Shown here piece after piece: positions 8,441-17,533 of a stretch of 36,553 nt of DNA. Position 1 is the first letter of the stretch. The number at the start of each line of letters is the position of its first letter. This DNA is from Paracidovorax wautersii (GTDB lineage: Bacteria; Pseudomonadota; Gammaproteobacteria; Burkholderiales; Burkholderiaceae_C). Below the pieces are notes generated by a model, which searched no databases, was not told where the DNA came from, and was given only the letters and a program-made list of their open reading frames with translations. Position numbers and translations under genes: made by a program. The stretch is from NCBI GenBank assembly GCA_009912175.1, contig WNDQ01000040.1:1-36553 (forward strand). The letters are read 5' to 3'.

Positions 8441-9925
8441 ATGCAAAACGGAACCCGACTGGCCGCCGTGGATCTCGGCTCCAACAGCTTTCGCCTGGAA
8501 ATCGGCCGCTACGAGCACGGCCAGATCACCCGCACCGACTACCTCAAGGAAACCGTGCGCCAGGGCGGCGGCCTGGACGCCAACCGCAACCTCACGCCCG
8601 AAGCCATGCAGCGCGGCTGGGACTGCCTGGCGCGCTTTGGCGAGCGGCTGGCCGGCTTCAAGCCCGCCCAGGTGCGCGCGGTGGCCACCCAGACGCTGCG
8701 CGAGGCCCGCAACCGCGACGCCTTCCTGCGCCGCGCCAGCGAACTGCTGGGCTTTCCCATCGATGTCGTCTCCGGCCCCGAGGAAGCCCGCCTGATCTAC
8801 CAGGGCGTGGCGCGCCTGCTGCCGCAGTCGCAGGAGCGGCGCCTGGTGGTCGACGTGGGCGGCCGCTCGACCGAGCTCATCCTGGGCCAGGAATATGCCG
8901 CGCACGTGACCAGTTCCTTTCGGGTGGGCAGCGTGGCCTGTTCGCTGAAGTATTTTCCCGAAGGGCTGTTCACGCCCCAGGCCTTCCAGATGGCCGAGAT
9001 CGCCGCCCAGGCGGTGATGGACGAGGCCCAGATCACGCACGACCGGCAATCCTGGGACGTGGCCTATGGCGCCTCCGGCACGGTCGGCGCCGTCGGCGAC
9101 GTGCTGCAGGCGCTGGGCTGGCCCGAAGGGCTGATCACCCGCGAGGGCCTGGACGACCTGGTCCAGCGGCTGATCAAGGCCGGCAGCGCCGAGCGCGTGC
9201 GCATGGACGGCCTCAAGCCCGACCGTCGCGCGGTCATCGGCGGCGGCGTCAGCGTGGTGCGCGCCGTCTTCGACCTGCTCCAGATCGAGGAAATGCAGGT
9301 CGCCCAGGGCGCGCTGCGGCAAGGCGCGCTGTACGACCTGCTCGACCGCGAGCAGCCCGAGACCGACGTGCGCGAAGCCACGGTCGGCGCCCTGAGCCAC
9401 AAGTTCGCCATCGACCGGCACCAGGCTGCCCGCGTGAGCAGCACCGCCGTTGCGCTGTTCCGCCAGGTGGCACCGGCCGACGAGGCCATCGCCCGCGACG
9501 AACGCACGCTGCGCTGGGCCGGCCAGTTGCACGAGATCGGCTGCCTGATCGCGCATGACTACTCGCATCGCCACGGCGCCTACATCCTCGAGAACACCGA
9601 CGCACCGGGCTTTGCCCTGCCCGAACTGGTCCAGCTCGCGCACCTCGTGCGCTCGCAGCGCGGCAAGCCGCACAAGCTGGCGCTGGACCTGGCCGACGAC
9701 GACGCGCTGCGCCCGCTCGTGTGCCTGCGGCTGGCCATCCTGCTGTGCCACGCCCGGCGCGACCCCCGGCTCGACGGCATTGCCCTGCGCGAGACGGGCG
9801 ACGGCTATGTCCTGGCCGTGCCGGCCGCCTGGCGCCATCAGTTCCCCCAGTCCGCCCACCTGCTGGCCGAGGAAGCCCAGGCCTGGCAGCGCTGCGGCAT
9901 CACATTCGCCCTGGACGAGGCATGA
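8441..9925 (+). CDS. ppx: Exopolyphosphatase (Ppx/GppA family)
   Basis: Splits orthophosphate from the ends of polyphosphate chains in the cytoplasm; the related GppA enzymes act on pppGpp. The 494-residue protein has the ASKHA-fold motifs: AAVDLGSNSFRLEIGR (about 8-23), VSGPEEARLIYQG (about 110-122) and VVDVGGRSTELILG (about 136-149), followed by a C-terminal HD-like helical domain (HEIGCLIAHDYSHRHGAYIL). The usual GGGST is GGRST here. The ATG at 8441 matches the family's N-terminus, although its ribosome site is weak. Divergence from pstS next to a Pho box fits a role in phosphate homeostasis. Ppx versus GppA is not separable by eye, but context favours Ppx. Confidence 0.92.
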   Translation: MQNGTRLAAVDLGSNSFRLEIGRYEHGQITRTDYLKETVRQGGGLDANRNLTPEAMQRGWDCLARFGERLAGFKPAQVRAVATQTLREARNRDAFLRRASELLGFPIDVVSGPEEARLIYQGVARLLPQSQERRLVVDVGGRSTELILGQEYAAHVTSSFRVGSVACSLKYFPEGLFTPQAFQMAEIAAQAVMDEAQITHDRQSWDVAYGASGTVGAVGDVLQALGWPEGLITREGLDDLVQRLIKAGSAERVRMDGLKPDRRAVIGGGVSVVRAVFDLLQIEEMQVAQGALRQGALYDLLDREQPETDVREATVGALSHKFAIDRHQAARVSSTAVALFRQVAPADEAIARDERTLRWAGQLHEIGCLIAHDYSHRHGAYILENTDAPGFALPELVQLAHLVRSQRGKPHKLALDLADDDALRPLVCLRLAILLCHARRDPRLDGIALRETGDGYVLAVPAAWRHQFPQSAHLLAEEAQAWQRCGITFALDEA

Positions 9926-9939
9926 AACCCTGCCGGAGA

Positions 9940-9987
9940 TCGCCGAAGAAGCGCGCAGATGACGCCACGCTCATTCATCTTCGGCGA
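9940..9987. repeat. 10-bp inverted repeat between ppx and the Mrp operon
   Basis: TCGCCGAAGA (9940-9949) is repeated inverted as TCTTCGGCGA (9978-9987) with a 28-base spacer, starting 15 bp after the ppx stop. It could fold as a long-loop hairpin ending ppx transcripts or serve as an operator for the Mrp genes. No U-run follows. The remaining sequence to 10149 is more AT-rich and should hold the Mrp promoter; TATAGAAT at 10133-10140 resembles a -10 box but lies only ten bases before the start codon. Confidence 0.35.
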
Positions 9988-10149
9988 AACACCCGCTAAC
10001 GCACGCGGGCGCAGGCCCCTCGGACACCCCATCCAATTCAGGCAGGTTGACGCCAGATGTAGGTGTTTCCCACATCGTTGACGAAAAATCAGGGGATTTT
10101 CCCGTGAATTCGTGCGCAGGAAGCGCTCTCTTTATAGAATCAGAGAGCC

Positions 10150-13092
10150 ATGCCCCTGTACACCCTCATCCTGTTGCCTTTCATCGGCAGTGTCCTCGCG
10201 GCACTGCTGCCGACCAACGCGCGCAATACCGAGTCGACCCTGGCCGGCCTGATCGCGCTGGTCTGCATGATCCAGGCGGCACTGCTGTTCCCCGAGGTGG
10301 CCAGCGGCGGGGTGATCCGGCAGGACATCGACTGGCTACCCTCCATCGGCATCAACTTCATGGTGCGCATGGACGGCTTTGCCTGGATGTTCAGCATGCT
10401 GATCCTGGGCATCGGCAGCCTGGTGGTGCTGTATGCGCGCTACTACATGTCGCCGGACGACCCGGTGCCGCGCTTCTTCTCCTTCCTGATGGCGTTCATG
10501 GGCTCGATGATGGGCATCGTGCTGTCGGGCAACCTGATCCAGCTCGCCTTCTTCTGGGAACTCACCAGCCTCTTTTCCTTCCTGCTGATCGGCTACTGGC
10601 ACCACCGCAAGGACGCACGGCGCGGCGCACGCATGGCGCTGACCGTCACCGGCGCGGGCGGCCTGGCCCTGCTGGCCGGGGTCATGGTGGTGGGCCACAT
10701 CGTGGGCAGCTACGACCTCGACGACGTCCTGAATGCGCGCGAAGCCATCCAGGCCGACCCGCTCTACGTGGTCGCGCTGGTGCTGATCCTGATCGGCGCG
10801 CTGACCAAGAGCGCGCAGTTCCCCTTCCACTTCTGGCTGCCGCGCGCCATGGCCGCGCCCACGCCGGTGTCGGCCTACCTGCACTCGGCCACCATGGTCA
10901 AGGCCGGCGTGTTCCTGATGGCGCGCCTGTGGCCCGTGCTCTCGGGCACGCCCGAATGGTTCTGGATCCTGGGCACGGCCGGCGTCATCACGCTGCTGCT
11001 GGGCGGCTACTGCGCCATGTTCCAGGACGACCTCAAGGGTCTGCTGGCCTACTCGACCATCTCGCACCTGGGCCTGATCACCGTCCTGCTGGCGCTCAAC
11101 AGCCCGCTGGCGGCGGTGGCGGCGGTCTTTCACATCATCAACCACGCCACCTTCAAGGCCTCGCTGTTCATGGCCGCGGGCATCATCGACCACGAAAGCG
11201 GCACGCGCGACATCAACCGGCTCTCGGGCCTGTACAAGGCCATGCCGATCACGGCGACGCTGGCCATGGTGGCCAGCGCGTCGATGGCCGGCGTGCCGCT
11301 GCTCAACGGCTTCCTGTCCAAGGAAATGTTCTTTGCCGAGGCCACGCAGCTCACCGACACCGGCTGGCTGCAGTACGCCATGCCGGTGGCCGCGACCCTG
11401 GCCGGCGTCTTCAGCGTGGCCTATTCGCTGCGCTTCACCTACGACGTCTTCTTCGGCCCGCTCGCCAAGGACCTGCCGCTCAATCCGCACGAGCCCTCGC
11501 GCCTGATGCGAGTGCCGGTCGAGCTGCTGGTGGTCATCTGCCTAGTGGTGGGCGTGCTGCCGGCCTACTCCATCGGCGCCATCCTGAACGCCGCCGCCAT
11601 CCCGGTGGTCGGCGGCCAGTTGCCGGCGTTCAGCCTGGCGATCTGGCACGGCTTCAACCAGCCACTGGTCATGAGCCTGCTGGCCATGGCCGGCGGCTTT
11701 GGCCTGTACCTGCTGCTGCGCGGCCAGATGCAGCGCGGCCGCTTCACCGAACCGCCCTTCGTGCACTGGATCAACGGGCAGCGCGTGTTCGACGGCCTGC
11801 TGGCACGGGTGAGCTACCTGTCGTGGCGCGCGCGCCACCTGCTGACGACCAACCGCATGCAGGTGCAATCGCTGCTGCTGATCCTGGCCGTGATCGCGGC
11901 GGGCCTGGCCCCGCTGTGGCAGGCCGGCCTGGCGCCCGGCGACCTGCCGCGCGCGCCCTTCTCGCCCGGTTTTGCCGCACTGTGGGCCATTGGCGGCCTG
12001 GCGGCGCTGGCCACGGCCTGGCAGGCCAAGTACCACCGCATGGCCGCCCTCACCTTCCTGGGCATGGCCGGCCTGTGCACGGCGCTGACCTTCGTGTGGT
12101 TCTCGGCGCCCGACCTGGCGCTGACGCAGCTCACCGTCGAGGTCGTCACCACCGTGCTCATCCTGCTGGGCCTGCGCTGGCTGCCCAAGCGGCTGGAGAT
12201 TCCGCCGCAGGACAGCCTATGGGGCGCGATCAAGGCGCGCGGGCGGCGCGGGCGCGACCTGCTGGTGTCCGTGGCCGCGGGCGGCGGCATTGCCGCGCTG
12301 GCTTACGCGGTCATGACGCGGCCCTTCGAGCAGAGCATCTCCGAGTTCTTCCTGGAGCGCGCCCTGCCCGAAGGCGGCGGCACCAACGTGGTCAACGTGA
12401 TGCTGATCGACTTCCGCGGCTTCGACACCTTTGGCGAGATCGTGGTGCTGTGCGCCGTGGCGCTGACCGTGTATGCGCTGCTGCGGCGCTTCCGCCCGGC
12501 GCGCGAGACCATCGACCTGCCGCTGCAGCAGCGCGTGCTGCCGCACGACCTGCTCACCGACCTGGTCAACCCGCGCAACGCGCGCGACACGGCTGTGGGC
12601 TACCTGATGGTGCCCGCCGTGCTGGTTCGCCTGATGCTGCCGCTGGCCACCGTCATCGCCTTCTATATGTTCATGCGCGGCCACAACGAGCCCGGCGGCG
12701 GTTTCGTGGCCGGCCTGGTGCTGTCGATCGCGCTGCTGCTGCAGTACATCGTCTCGGGCTCGCAATGGGTTGAGGCGCATCTGCAGATCTTCCCGCGCCG
12801 CTGGCTGGCCGTGGGCCTGACGACCGCCCTCCTCACCGGCGCGGGCTCGTGGGTCTTCGGCTTCCCGTTCCTGACGTCGCACACGGCGCACCTGACGCTG
12901 CCGCTGCTGGGCGAGGTGCACGTGCCCAGCGCCCTGTTCTTTGACATCGCGGTGTTCTCGGTGGTGGTCGGCTCGACCATCCTGCTGCTCATCGCCCTGG
13001 CCCACCAGTCCATCCGCAGCCACCGGCTGCCCAAGGACGACGCCGACGACGCGCCGCGCACGTCGCAGGCGGGCCTGACGGGAGGATTCTGA
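10150..13092 (+). CDS. Mrp/Pha-type Na+(K+)/H+ antiporter, fused subunits A and B
   Basis: The 980-residue membrane protein is the large subunit of a multi-subunit monovalent cation/proton antiporter. The NuoL-like proton channel fold occupies about 60-430 (QLAFFWELTSLFSFLLIGYW, LTKSAQFPFHFWLPRAMAAPTPVSAYLHSATMVKAG, with the key Lys in TMVKAG). The MrpA-specific C-terminal region follows (about 600-780), then an MrpB domain (about 800-950; MVPAVLVRLMLPLATVIAFY, GHNEPGGGFVAGL). A and B are one protein, as in rhizobial PhaAB (six-gene type). Ribosome site GAGAG precedes ATG 10150. The stop is two bases before mrpC, so they are cotranscribed. The cation (Na+ or K+) cannot be read from sequence. 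Confidence 0.95.
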   Translation: MPLYTLILLPFIGSVLAALLPTNARNTESTLAGLIALVCMIQAALLFPEVASGGVIRQDIDWLPSIGINFMVRMDGFAWMFSMLILGIGSLVVLYARYYMSPDDPVPRFFSFLMAFMGSMMGIVLSGNLIQLAFFWELTSLFSFLLIGYWHHRKDARRGARMALTVTGAGGLALLAGVMVVGHIVGSYDLDDVLNAREAIQADPLYVVALVLILIGALTKSAQFPFHFWLPRAMAAPTPVSAYLHSATMVKAGVFLMARLWPVLSGTPEWFWILGTAGVITLLLGGYCAMFQDDLKGLLAYSTISHLGLITVLLALNSPLAAVAAVFHIINHATFKASLFMAAGIIDHESGTRDINRLSGLYKAMPITATLAMVASASMAGVPLLNGFLSKEMFFAEATQLTDTGWLQYAMPVAATLAGVFSVAYSLRFTYDVFFGPLAKDLPLNPHEPSRLMRVPVELLVVICLVVGVLPAYSIGAILNAAAIPVVGGQLPAFSLAIWHGFNQPLVMSLLAMAGGFGLYLLLRGQMQRGRFTEPPFVHWINGQRVFDGLLARVSYLSWRARHLLTTNRMQVQSLLLILAVIAAGLAPLWQAGLAPGDLPRAPFSPGFAALWAIGGLAALATAWQAKYHRMAALTFLGMAGLCTALTFVWFSAPDLALTQLTVEVVTTVLILLGLRWLPKRLEIPPQDSLWGAIKARGRRGRDLLVSVAAGGGIAALAYAVMTRPFEQSISEFFLERALPEGGGTNVVNVMLIDFRGFDTFGEIVVLCAVALTVYALLRRFRPARETIDLPLQQRVLPHDLLTDLVNPRNARDTAVGYLMVPAVLVRLMLPLATVIAFYMFMRGHNEPGGGFVAGLVLSIALLLQYIVSGSQWVEAHLQIFPRRWLAVGLTTALLTGAGSWVFGFPFLTSHTAHLTLPLLGEVHVPSALFFDIAVFSVVVGSTILLLIALAHQSIRSHRLPKDDADDAPRTSQAGLTGGF

Positions 13093-13094
13093 CC

Positions 13095-13445
13095 ATGGAA
13101 ATCGTGATCGCCCTGGCCATCGGCGTCATGACCGGCTCCGGCGTGTGGCTGCTGCTGCGCCCGCGCACCTTTCAGGTCGTGATGGGCCTGTCGTTGCTGT
13201 CGTATGCCGTCAACCTGTTCATCTTCAGCACCGGCCGCCTCAACATCGACCGCGAACCCGTCATCAAGAACGGCACGCTGACGACGCTGTTCACCCACTA
13301 CACCGACCCCCTGCCGCAGGCGCTGGTGCTCACGGCCATCGTCATCGGCTTTGCCATGACCGCGCTGTTCCTGGTGCTGCTGGTCTCGCGCGGGCTGACC
13401 GGCACCGACCACGTCGACGGCGGCGAAGGCAGGGGCAAAGAATGA
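13095..13445 (+). CDS. mrpC: Mrp antiporter subunit C
   Basis: A 116-residue protein with three hydrophobic helices, homologous to NuoK: IVIALAIGVMTGSGVWLLL at the N-terminus, FQVVMGLSLLSYAVNLFIF carrying the usual GLSLLSxAVNL motif, and LPQALVLTAIVIGFAMTALF with the LPQALVLTAIVI signature of MrpC. GGAGG lies just upstream, overlapping the end of the preceding gene. Its stop overlaps the mrpD start (ATGA). It assembles with the other subunits into one complex in the cytoplasmic membrane. Confidence 0.95.
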   Translation: MEIVIALAIGVMTGSGVWLLLRPRTFQVVMGLSLLSYAVNLFIFSTGRLNIDREPVIKNGTLTTLFTHYTDPLPQALVLTAIVIGFAMTALFLVLLVSRGLTGTDHVDGGEGRGKE

Positions 13446-15196
13446 TCGAAGAACTGGCCCAGCGCCTCATGCCCCACCTGGTGGTGGCGCCCATCCTGCT
13501 GCCCATGCTCACGGCAGCGCTGCTGCTTTTTCTGCAAGAGACGCAGCAGCGCCTGAAGGCGCAGATCAACGTGGCCTCGATCCTGCTGGGGCTGGTGCTC
13601 TCGTGCCTGCTGCTGGTGTGGGTCAAGGCCAACGACGCGCCGGTGGCCGACAGCGTCTACCTGGCCGGCAACTGGCAGGCGCCGTTCGGCATCGTGCTGG
13701 TCGCCGACCGGCTGGCCGCGCTCATGCTGGTGCTCACCAGCACCATCGCGCTGTGCGGCGCGCTGTTCGCGGCCAGCCGCTGGGACCGGGCCGGCGTGCA
13801 TTTCCATCCGCTGTTCCAGCTCCAGCTCATGGGCCTGGCCGGCGCCTTCCTCACGGGCGACCTGTTCAATCTGTTCGTGTTCTTCGAGATCATGCTGGCC
13901 GCCTCCTACGGGTTGATGCTGCATGGCTCGGGCCGCGCGCGGGTGAGCGCGGGCATGCACTACGTGGTGATCAACCTGATCGCCTCCTCGGTCTTCCTGA
14001 TCGGCGTGGCCATGCTCTACAGCGTCACCGGCACGCTCAACATGGCCGACATGGCCGCCCGGATTCCGCAGGTGGCGGCCGGCGACCGGCCCGTGCTGCA
14101 CGCGGCCTCGGCCATTCTGGCGGTGGCTTTCCTGGTCAAGGCCGGCATGTGGCCGCTCAACTTCTGGCTGGTGCCCGGCTACAGCAACGCCACGCCACCG
14201 GTGGGCGCGCTGTTCGCCATCATGACCAAGGTCGGCGTCTACACCATGCTGCGCCTGTCGACCCTGATGTTCTCGCCCGAGGCCGGCCCGAGCGCGGACT
14301 TTGGCGGCGACTGGATCATCTACGGCGGCCTGGCCACGCTGGCCTTTGCCTCGGTCGGCATGATCGGCTCGCAAAAGCTCGGCAACATGGCGGGCTACGC
14401 GGTGATCGTGTCCTCGGGCACGCTGCTGGCGGCCGTGGGCTTCGGCCGCGAAGGCCTGACGGGCGGCGCGCTGTATTACCTGCTGAGCTCGACGCTGGCG
14501 GCCAGCGCCTTCTTCCTGATGACCGACGTGATCGAGCGCTGGCGCAACGACGGCGCCTCCATTGCCGGTTTCGAGCGCGACGACGTCGCCCCCTTCCTCA
14601 ACACCGAGTTCGAGCCGCAAGAGGGCGTGAACCTCGACGAGGAAGAAGAAGCGCTGATCGGCCGCCCCATTCCCGCCGCCACCGCCTTCCTGGGCCTGGG
14701 CTTCATCTGCGTGGTGCTGCTGGTCGCGGGCCTGCCGCCGCTTTCGGGCTTCGTCGGCAAGGTGGCCATGCTCTCGGCCCTGCTCAATCCGCACGGCCTG
14801 CAGCAAGGCGCCTCGGTCATCACCGGCACGGTCACCATGCCCATGGTGCTGCTGGCGCTGCTCATCCTCTCCGGCCTGTGCGCGCTGATCGCCATGTCGC
14901 GCGCCGGCATCCGCCACTTCTGGGCGGTCGTCGACCGCGGCACGCCCAAGGTCCGGCTGGCCGAGGGACTGCCCATCGCCGCGCTGCTGCTGGCCTGCAT
15001 CACCCTGGCCGTCAAGGGCGATCCGGTGCTGCGCTACACCCACGCCACCGCCCAGGCGCTGCACGACCCCAGCCGCTACATCCATGCCGTGCTGAGCAAG
15101 GAGCCCCGCCCTGGCAAGGTTTCCCAGGCGCCGGCCGATCCCGATCCCCAGCCGGCACGCGCAACGCCGGCCCCGGCGCAAGGAGCGACGCCATGA
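13442..15196 (+). CDS. mrpD: Mrp antiporter subunit D
   Basis: A 584-residue NuoN/NuoM-like antiporter subunit with about 14 membrane helices. Visible family signatures are LTGDLFNLFVFFEIMLAASYGLM (with the functional Glu), FLVKAGMWPLNFWLVPGYSNATPPVGALFAIMTKVGVY (two conserved lysines) and GLPPLSGFVGKVAML. It is longer than the ~500 residues of Bacillus MrpD because of an acidic cytoplasmic insert (about 380-405, containing EGVNLDEEEEAL) and a Pro/Ala-rich tail of about 60 residues; both occur in proteobacterial homologues. The start overlaps the mrpC stop and the stop overlaps the mrpE start, each by four bases. Confidence 0.95.
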   Translation: MIEELAQRLMPHLVVAPILLPMLTAALLLFLQETQQRLKAQINVASILLGLVLSCLLLVWVKANDAPVADSVYLAGNWQAPFGIVLVADRLAALMLVLTSTIALCGALFAASRWDRAGVHFHPLFQLQLMGLAGAFLTGDLFNLFVFFEIMLAASYGLMLHGSGRARVSAGMHYVVINLIASSVFLIGVAMLYSVTGTLNMADMAARIPQVAAGDRPVLHAASAILAVAFLVKAGMWPLNFWLVPGYSNATPPVGALFAIMTKVGVYTMLRLSTLMFSPEAGPSADFGGDWIIYGGLATLAFASVGMIGSQKLGNMAGYAVIVSSGTLLAAVGFGREGLTGGALYYLLSSTLAASAFFLMTDVIERWRNDGASIAGFERDDVAPFLNTEFEPQEGVNLDEEEEALIGRPIPAATAFLGLGFICVVLLVAGLPPLSGFVGKVAMLSALLNPHGLQQGASVITGTVTMPMVLLALLILSGLCALIAMSRAGIRHFWAVVDRGTPKVRLAEGLPIAALLLACITLAVKGDPVLRYTHATAQALHDPSRYIHAVLSKEPRPGKVSQAPADPDPQPARATPAPAQGATP

Positions 15197-15690
15197 TCAA
15201 ACGCCTGCTGCCCTCGCCGCTGCTGTCCCTGCTCATCCTGATCCTGTGGCCCATGCTCACGCAGTCGCTGGCCCTGTCGGACTGGCTGCTGGCCGTAATC
15301 CTGGCCATCCTGGTGCCGCTGTTCACCAACAGCCTGCGCCCCACGCCCGTGCGCATCCGCAAGCCCTGGCTGTTCGCGCGGCTGATCCTGCTGATCAACT
15401 ACGACATCCTGGTCTCCAACCTCAAGGTGGCGCGCCTGATCCTCAGCCCGCGCGCCAACGACCAGACCTCGCGCTTCGTGCGCATCCCGCTGGACGTGCG
15501 CGACCCCAACGCGCTGGCCGTGCTGTCGATCGCGCTGTGCCTGACGCCCGGCACCGCCTGGGCCGAACTCGCGCTCGACCGCTCGGCCCTGCTCATGCAC
15601 GTGCTGGAGCTCGGCGAGGACGAGGTCGACGACTTCGTCGCGATGATCAAGCGCCGCTACGAACGGCCCCTCATGGAGATCTTCGAATGA
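15193..15690 (+). CDS. mrpE: Mrp antiporter subunit E
   Basis: A 165-residue MnhE-family protein. It has two N-terminal helices (LLSLLILILWPMLTQSLALS; WLLAVILAILVPLF), a third with the family's NYDILVSNLKVARLIL region, and a soluble C-terminal domain (RFVRIPLDVRDPNALAVLSIALCLTPGTAWAEL). The C-terminal domain carries the conserved LTPGT motif, followed by an acidic stretch (ELGEDEVDDF). MrpE is needed for assembly or full activity of the complex. Both ends overlap the neighbouring genes by four bases. Confidence 0.95.
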   Translation: MIKRLLPSPLLSLLILILWPMLTQSLALSDWLLAVILAILVPLFTNSLRPTPVRIRKPWLFARLILLINYDILVSNLKVARLILSPRANDQTSRFVRIPLDVRDPNALAVLSIALCLTPGTAWAELALDRSALLMHVLELGEDEVDDFVAMIKRRYERPLMEIFE

Positions 15691-15974
15691 ACCACATGAC
15701 GCCCTTTCTGAGCACCTGCCTGACGATCGGGCAGATCCTGCTGGTCAGCGCTATGGCGCTGGGCATGGCGCGGCTGCTGCGCGGCCCCTCGGCGCAGGAC
15801 CGCATCCTGGCGCTGGACAACGTCTACATCAGCGGCATGCTGCTCATCCAGGTGCTCGGGCTGATCTACGGCACCACGGCCTATTTCGAAGCGGCGCTGC
15901 TGATCGCCATCTTCGGTTTTGTCTCGTCCATGGCCATGACCAAGTTCCTGCTGCGCGGCGAGGTGATCGAATGA
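15687..15974 (+). CDS. mrpF: Mrp antiporter subunit F
   Basis: A 95-residue, three-helix membrane protein with the MrpF pattern: ARLLRGPSAQDRILALDN after the first helix, containing the conserved GPSxxDRILAxD motif, and FEAALLIAIFGFVSSMAMTKFL as the last helix. It starts at ATGA overlapping the mrpE stop. A second in-frame ATG four codons in is possible. It is part of the membrane complex with the other Mrp subunits; the overlaps suggest fixed stoichiometry by coupled translation. Confidence 0.93.
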   Translation: MNHMTPFLSTCLTIGQILLVSAMALGMARLLRGPSAQDRILALDNVYISGMLLIQVLGLIYGTTAYFEAALLIAIFGFVSSMAMTKFLLRGEVIE

Positions 15975-16318
15975 TGGCGCTCGACATGCCCGACTGGGTC
16001 CAGGCCATCGTCGGCATCCTCGTGGTGCTGGGCAGCCTGCTGGCCTTCATCGGCGCGCTGGGCCTGGCGCGCCTGCGCTCCTTCTTTCGCCGCGTGCACG
16101 CGCCCGCGCTGGGCGCGACCTACGGCACCTGGTGCATCGCGTTCGCCATGGTGATCTACTTCTCGGTCTCGCAGAGCACCTTCGCGACCTTCCCCTTCCT
16201 GATGTCGGCCTTCGTGGCCATCACCAACCCGATCACCAGCATCTTCCTGATGCGCACCGCGCTGTTCCGCAAACGCCAGATGGGCGCCAAGGTGCCGCCC
16301 TCGCTGAGCCGGCGCTGA
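15971..16318 (+). CDS. mrpG: Mrp antiporter subunit G
   Basis: A 115-residue, three-helix protein of the MnhG family: IVGILVVLGSLLAFIGALGLARLRSFFRRVHAPALGATYGT shows the typical GxxR(L/F)xxFxxRxHAP motif for this subunit. It is the last gene of the antiporter operon, overlapping mrpF by four bases. The next gene (nuclease) is on the opposite strand 28 bp away, so transcription from the two sides converges here. No clear intrinsic terminator is visible in the short gap. Confidence 0.94.
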   Translation: MMALDMPDWVQAIVGILVVLGSLLAFIGALGLARLRSFFRRVHAPALGATYGTWCIAFAMVIYFSVSQSTFATFPFLMSAFVAITNPITSIFLMRTALFRKRQMGAKVPPSLSRR

Positions 16319-16346
16319 GCACGGCAACACGCCGCACGCCCGGCGC

Positions 16347-17456
16347 TCAGTGCGCCACGCCACCGCGCACGGGCACCGCCGACAGAAAATTCCAGCCCGT
16401 GCGCTGCACGAAGCTGCCGTAGTCCATCGGCGCCGACAAGGTAGCCTCGGCCGTGTTGGGCAGCACATAGGCCCAGGCCCGCTGGCCGGCTTCGTCGTAG
16501 ACCAGCTTGAACAGATGGCTGGGCACCCAGATCCGGTCGGCGCCAATGGCGCGCCGCGCGCCTTCGAACAGCGGCCCCGAGAACACATAGACCGCCCCAT
16601 CGGCGCGGCGCGCGAACTTGCGCACGTCGGACTCCAGGTCGGCCCAGACCTTGCGGTTGTTGGTCGGGTCCTGCGGCACCATGTTGGACAGCGCAAACGA
16701 CTGCACCATCGACGCCATGCTCGCCCGGTTGGCGGCCGCGGCCATGTGGCCCCGGTCGTAGCCGCTGCCCGCGTAGTCGCTCAGCTCGGCACGCATGCCG
16801 CCGGGCAGGCGCTCGTCGGCAAAGAACTCGTCGGTGCGCGACTGGGACACCGCCGCCTTCAGGCCCTGCGCGTCCAGCCGCTCGACCGCCACCATGGGCG
16901 TTTTCGACAGACCGGAGTACAGCACCGCGAAGCCGTCGAAACACAGGGCCTCGGGCTTCCACTGCGCCGACACGTCCTGCGTGCGGATCGCGATGCTGCC
17001 CGGGAACTGGCTGGCGCAGTCGGCAAAATCGCGGCCCGGGCGCATCTGGCGCGCCACGGCCGGCCCGTCGTGCGCGACAGGCGCCGCCGGGGCGCTGCGC
17101 GCGGCAGGCGGTGTGCTGCCGTCCTGCCGCAAGGCATGGCCCAGATCGACCAGGGGTTGCAGCAGTTCGTCCCACGTGGACGACACCGCTGTTGGCAGGC
17201 GGTGCCAGGCCCGCTCCCACTCGTCAACGGACGGCCCCGGCAGGGATACGCCCACCGTGCCCGCCACCACGCCGGCGGCCAGAAAGCCCAGCCGGCTGCC
17301 CAGCCAGCGCACCGCGGCCTGGCCGATCTGGCGGCTCATCTGGCTCAGCGGGGCACGCAGCCATTTCGGGCTCAGTCGGGATGCAGCGGATTTGGAGGAA
17401 GACGATTTGCGCGCGCGGGCAGCGGAGGAAGAAGAAGACTTGGAGCGGGCGGACAT
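16347..17456 (-). CDS. DNA/RNA non-specific endonuclease (NUC1/EndA type)
   Basis: A 369-residue protein with the beta-beta-alpha-metal nuclease signature GYDRGHMAAAANR (DRGH at about 234-237; the His is the general base), followed by ALSNMVPQDPTNNRKVWADLE, which supplies the metal-binding Asn and conserved Asn/Glu. Family members cut DNA and RNA without sequence specificity and are usually exported. Here the N-terminus is unusual: about 35 residues rich in Ser, Ala, Arg and Lys, then a hydrophobic stretch near 53-74 (LGFLAAGVVAGTVGVSLPG) that could be a signal anchor, then a Pro/Ala-rich linker. The ATG at 17456 has no good ribosome site; a GTG at 17519 is the alternative. It may serve in nutrient scavenging or as a toxic effector; no immunity gene is recognised. 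Confidence 0.85.
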   Translation of the reverse strand: MSARSKSSSSSAARARKSSSSKSAASRLSPKWLRAPLSQMSRQIGQAAVRWLGSRLGFLAAGVVAGTVGVSLPGPSVDEWERAWHRLPTAVSSTWDELLQPLVDLGHALRQDGSTPPAARSAPAAPVAHDGPAVARQMRPGRDFADCASQFPGSIAIRTQDVSAQWKPEALCFDGFAVLYSGLSKTPMVAVERLDAQGLKAAVSQSRTDEFFADERLPGGMRAELSDYAGSGYDRGHMAAAANRASMASMVQSFALSNMVPQDPTNNRKVWADLESDVRKFARRADGAVYVFSGPLFEGARRAIGADRIWVPSHLFKLVYDEAGQRAWAYVLPNTAEATLSAPMDYGSFVQRTGWNFLSAVPVRGGVAH

Positions 17457-17533
17457 GCGCGCGAACAATGACAAAGGGGTGAAGCGGACAGGGAGTTTAG
17501 AGCCTGTTACCCGTTGCACGGCACAATCGGGGG

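Noticed and set aside
10047-12773. Open frame of about 900 codons in another plus-strand frame of mrpAB.
   Set aside because: Arg/Gly/His/Pro-rich with no membrane helices, while the overlapping frame is a clear antiporter subunit.
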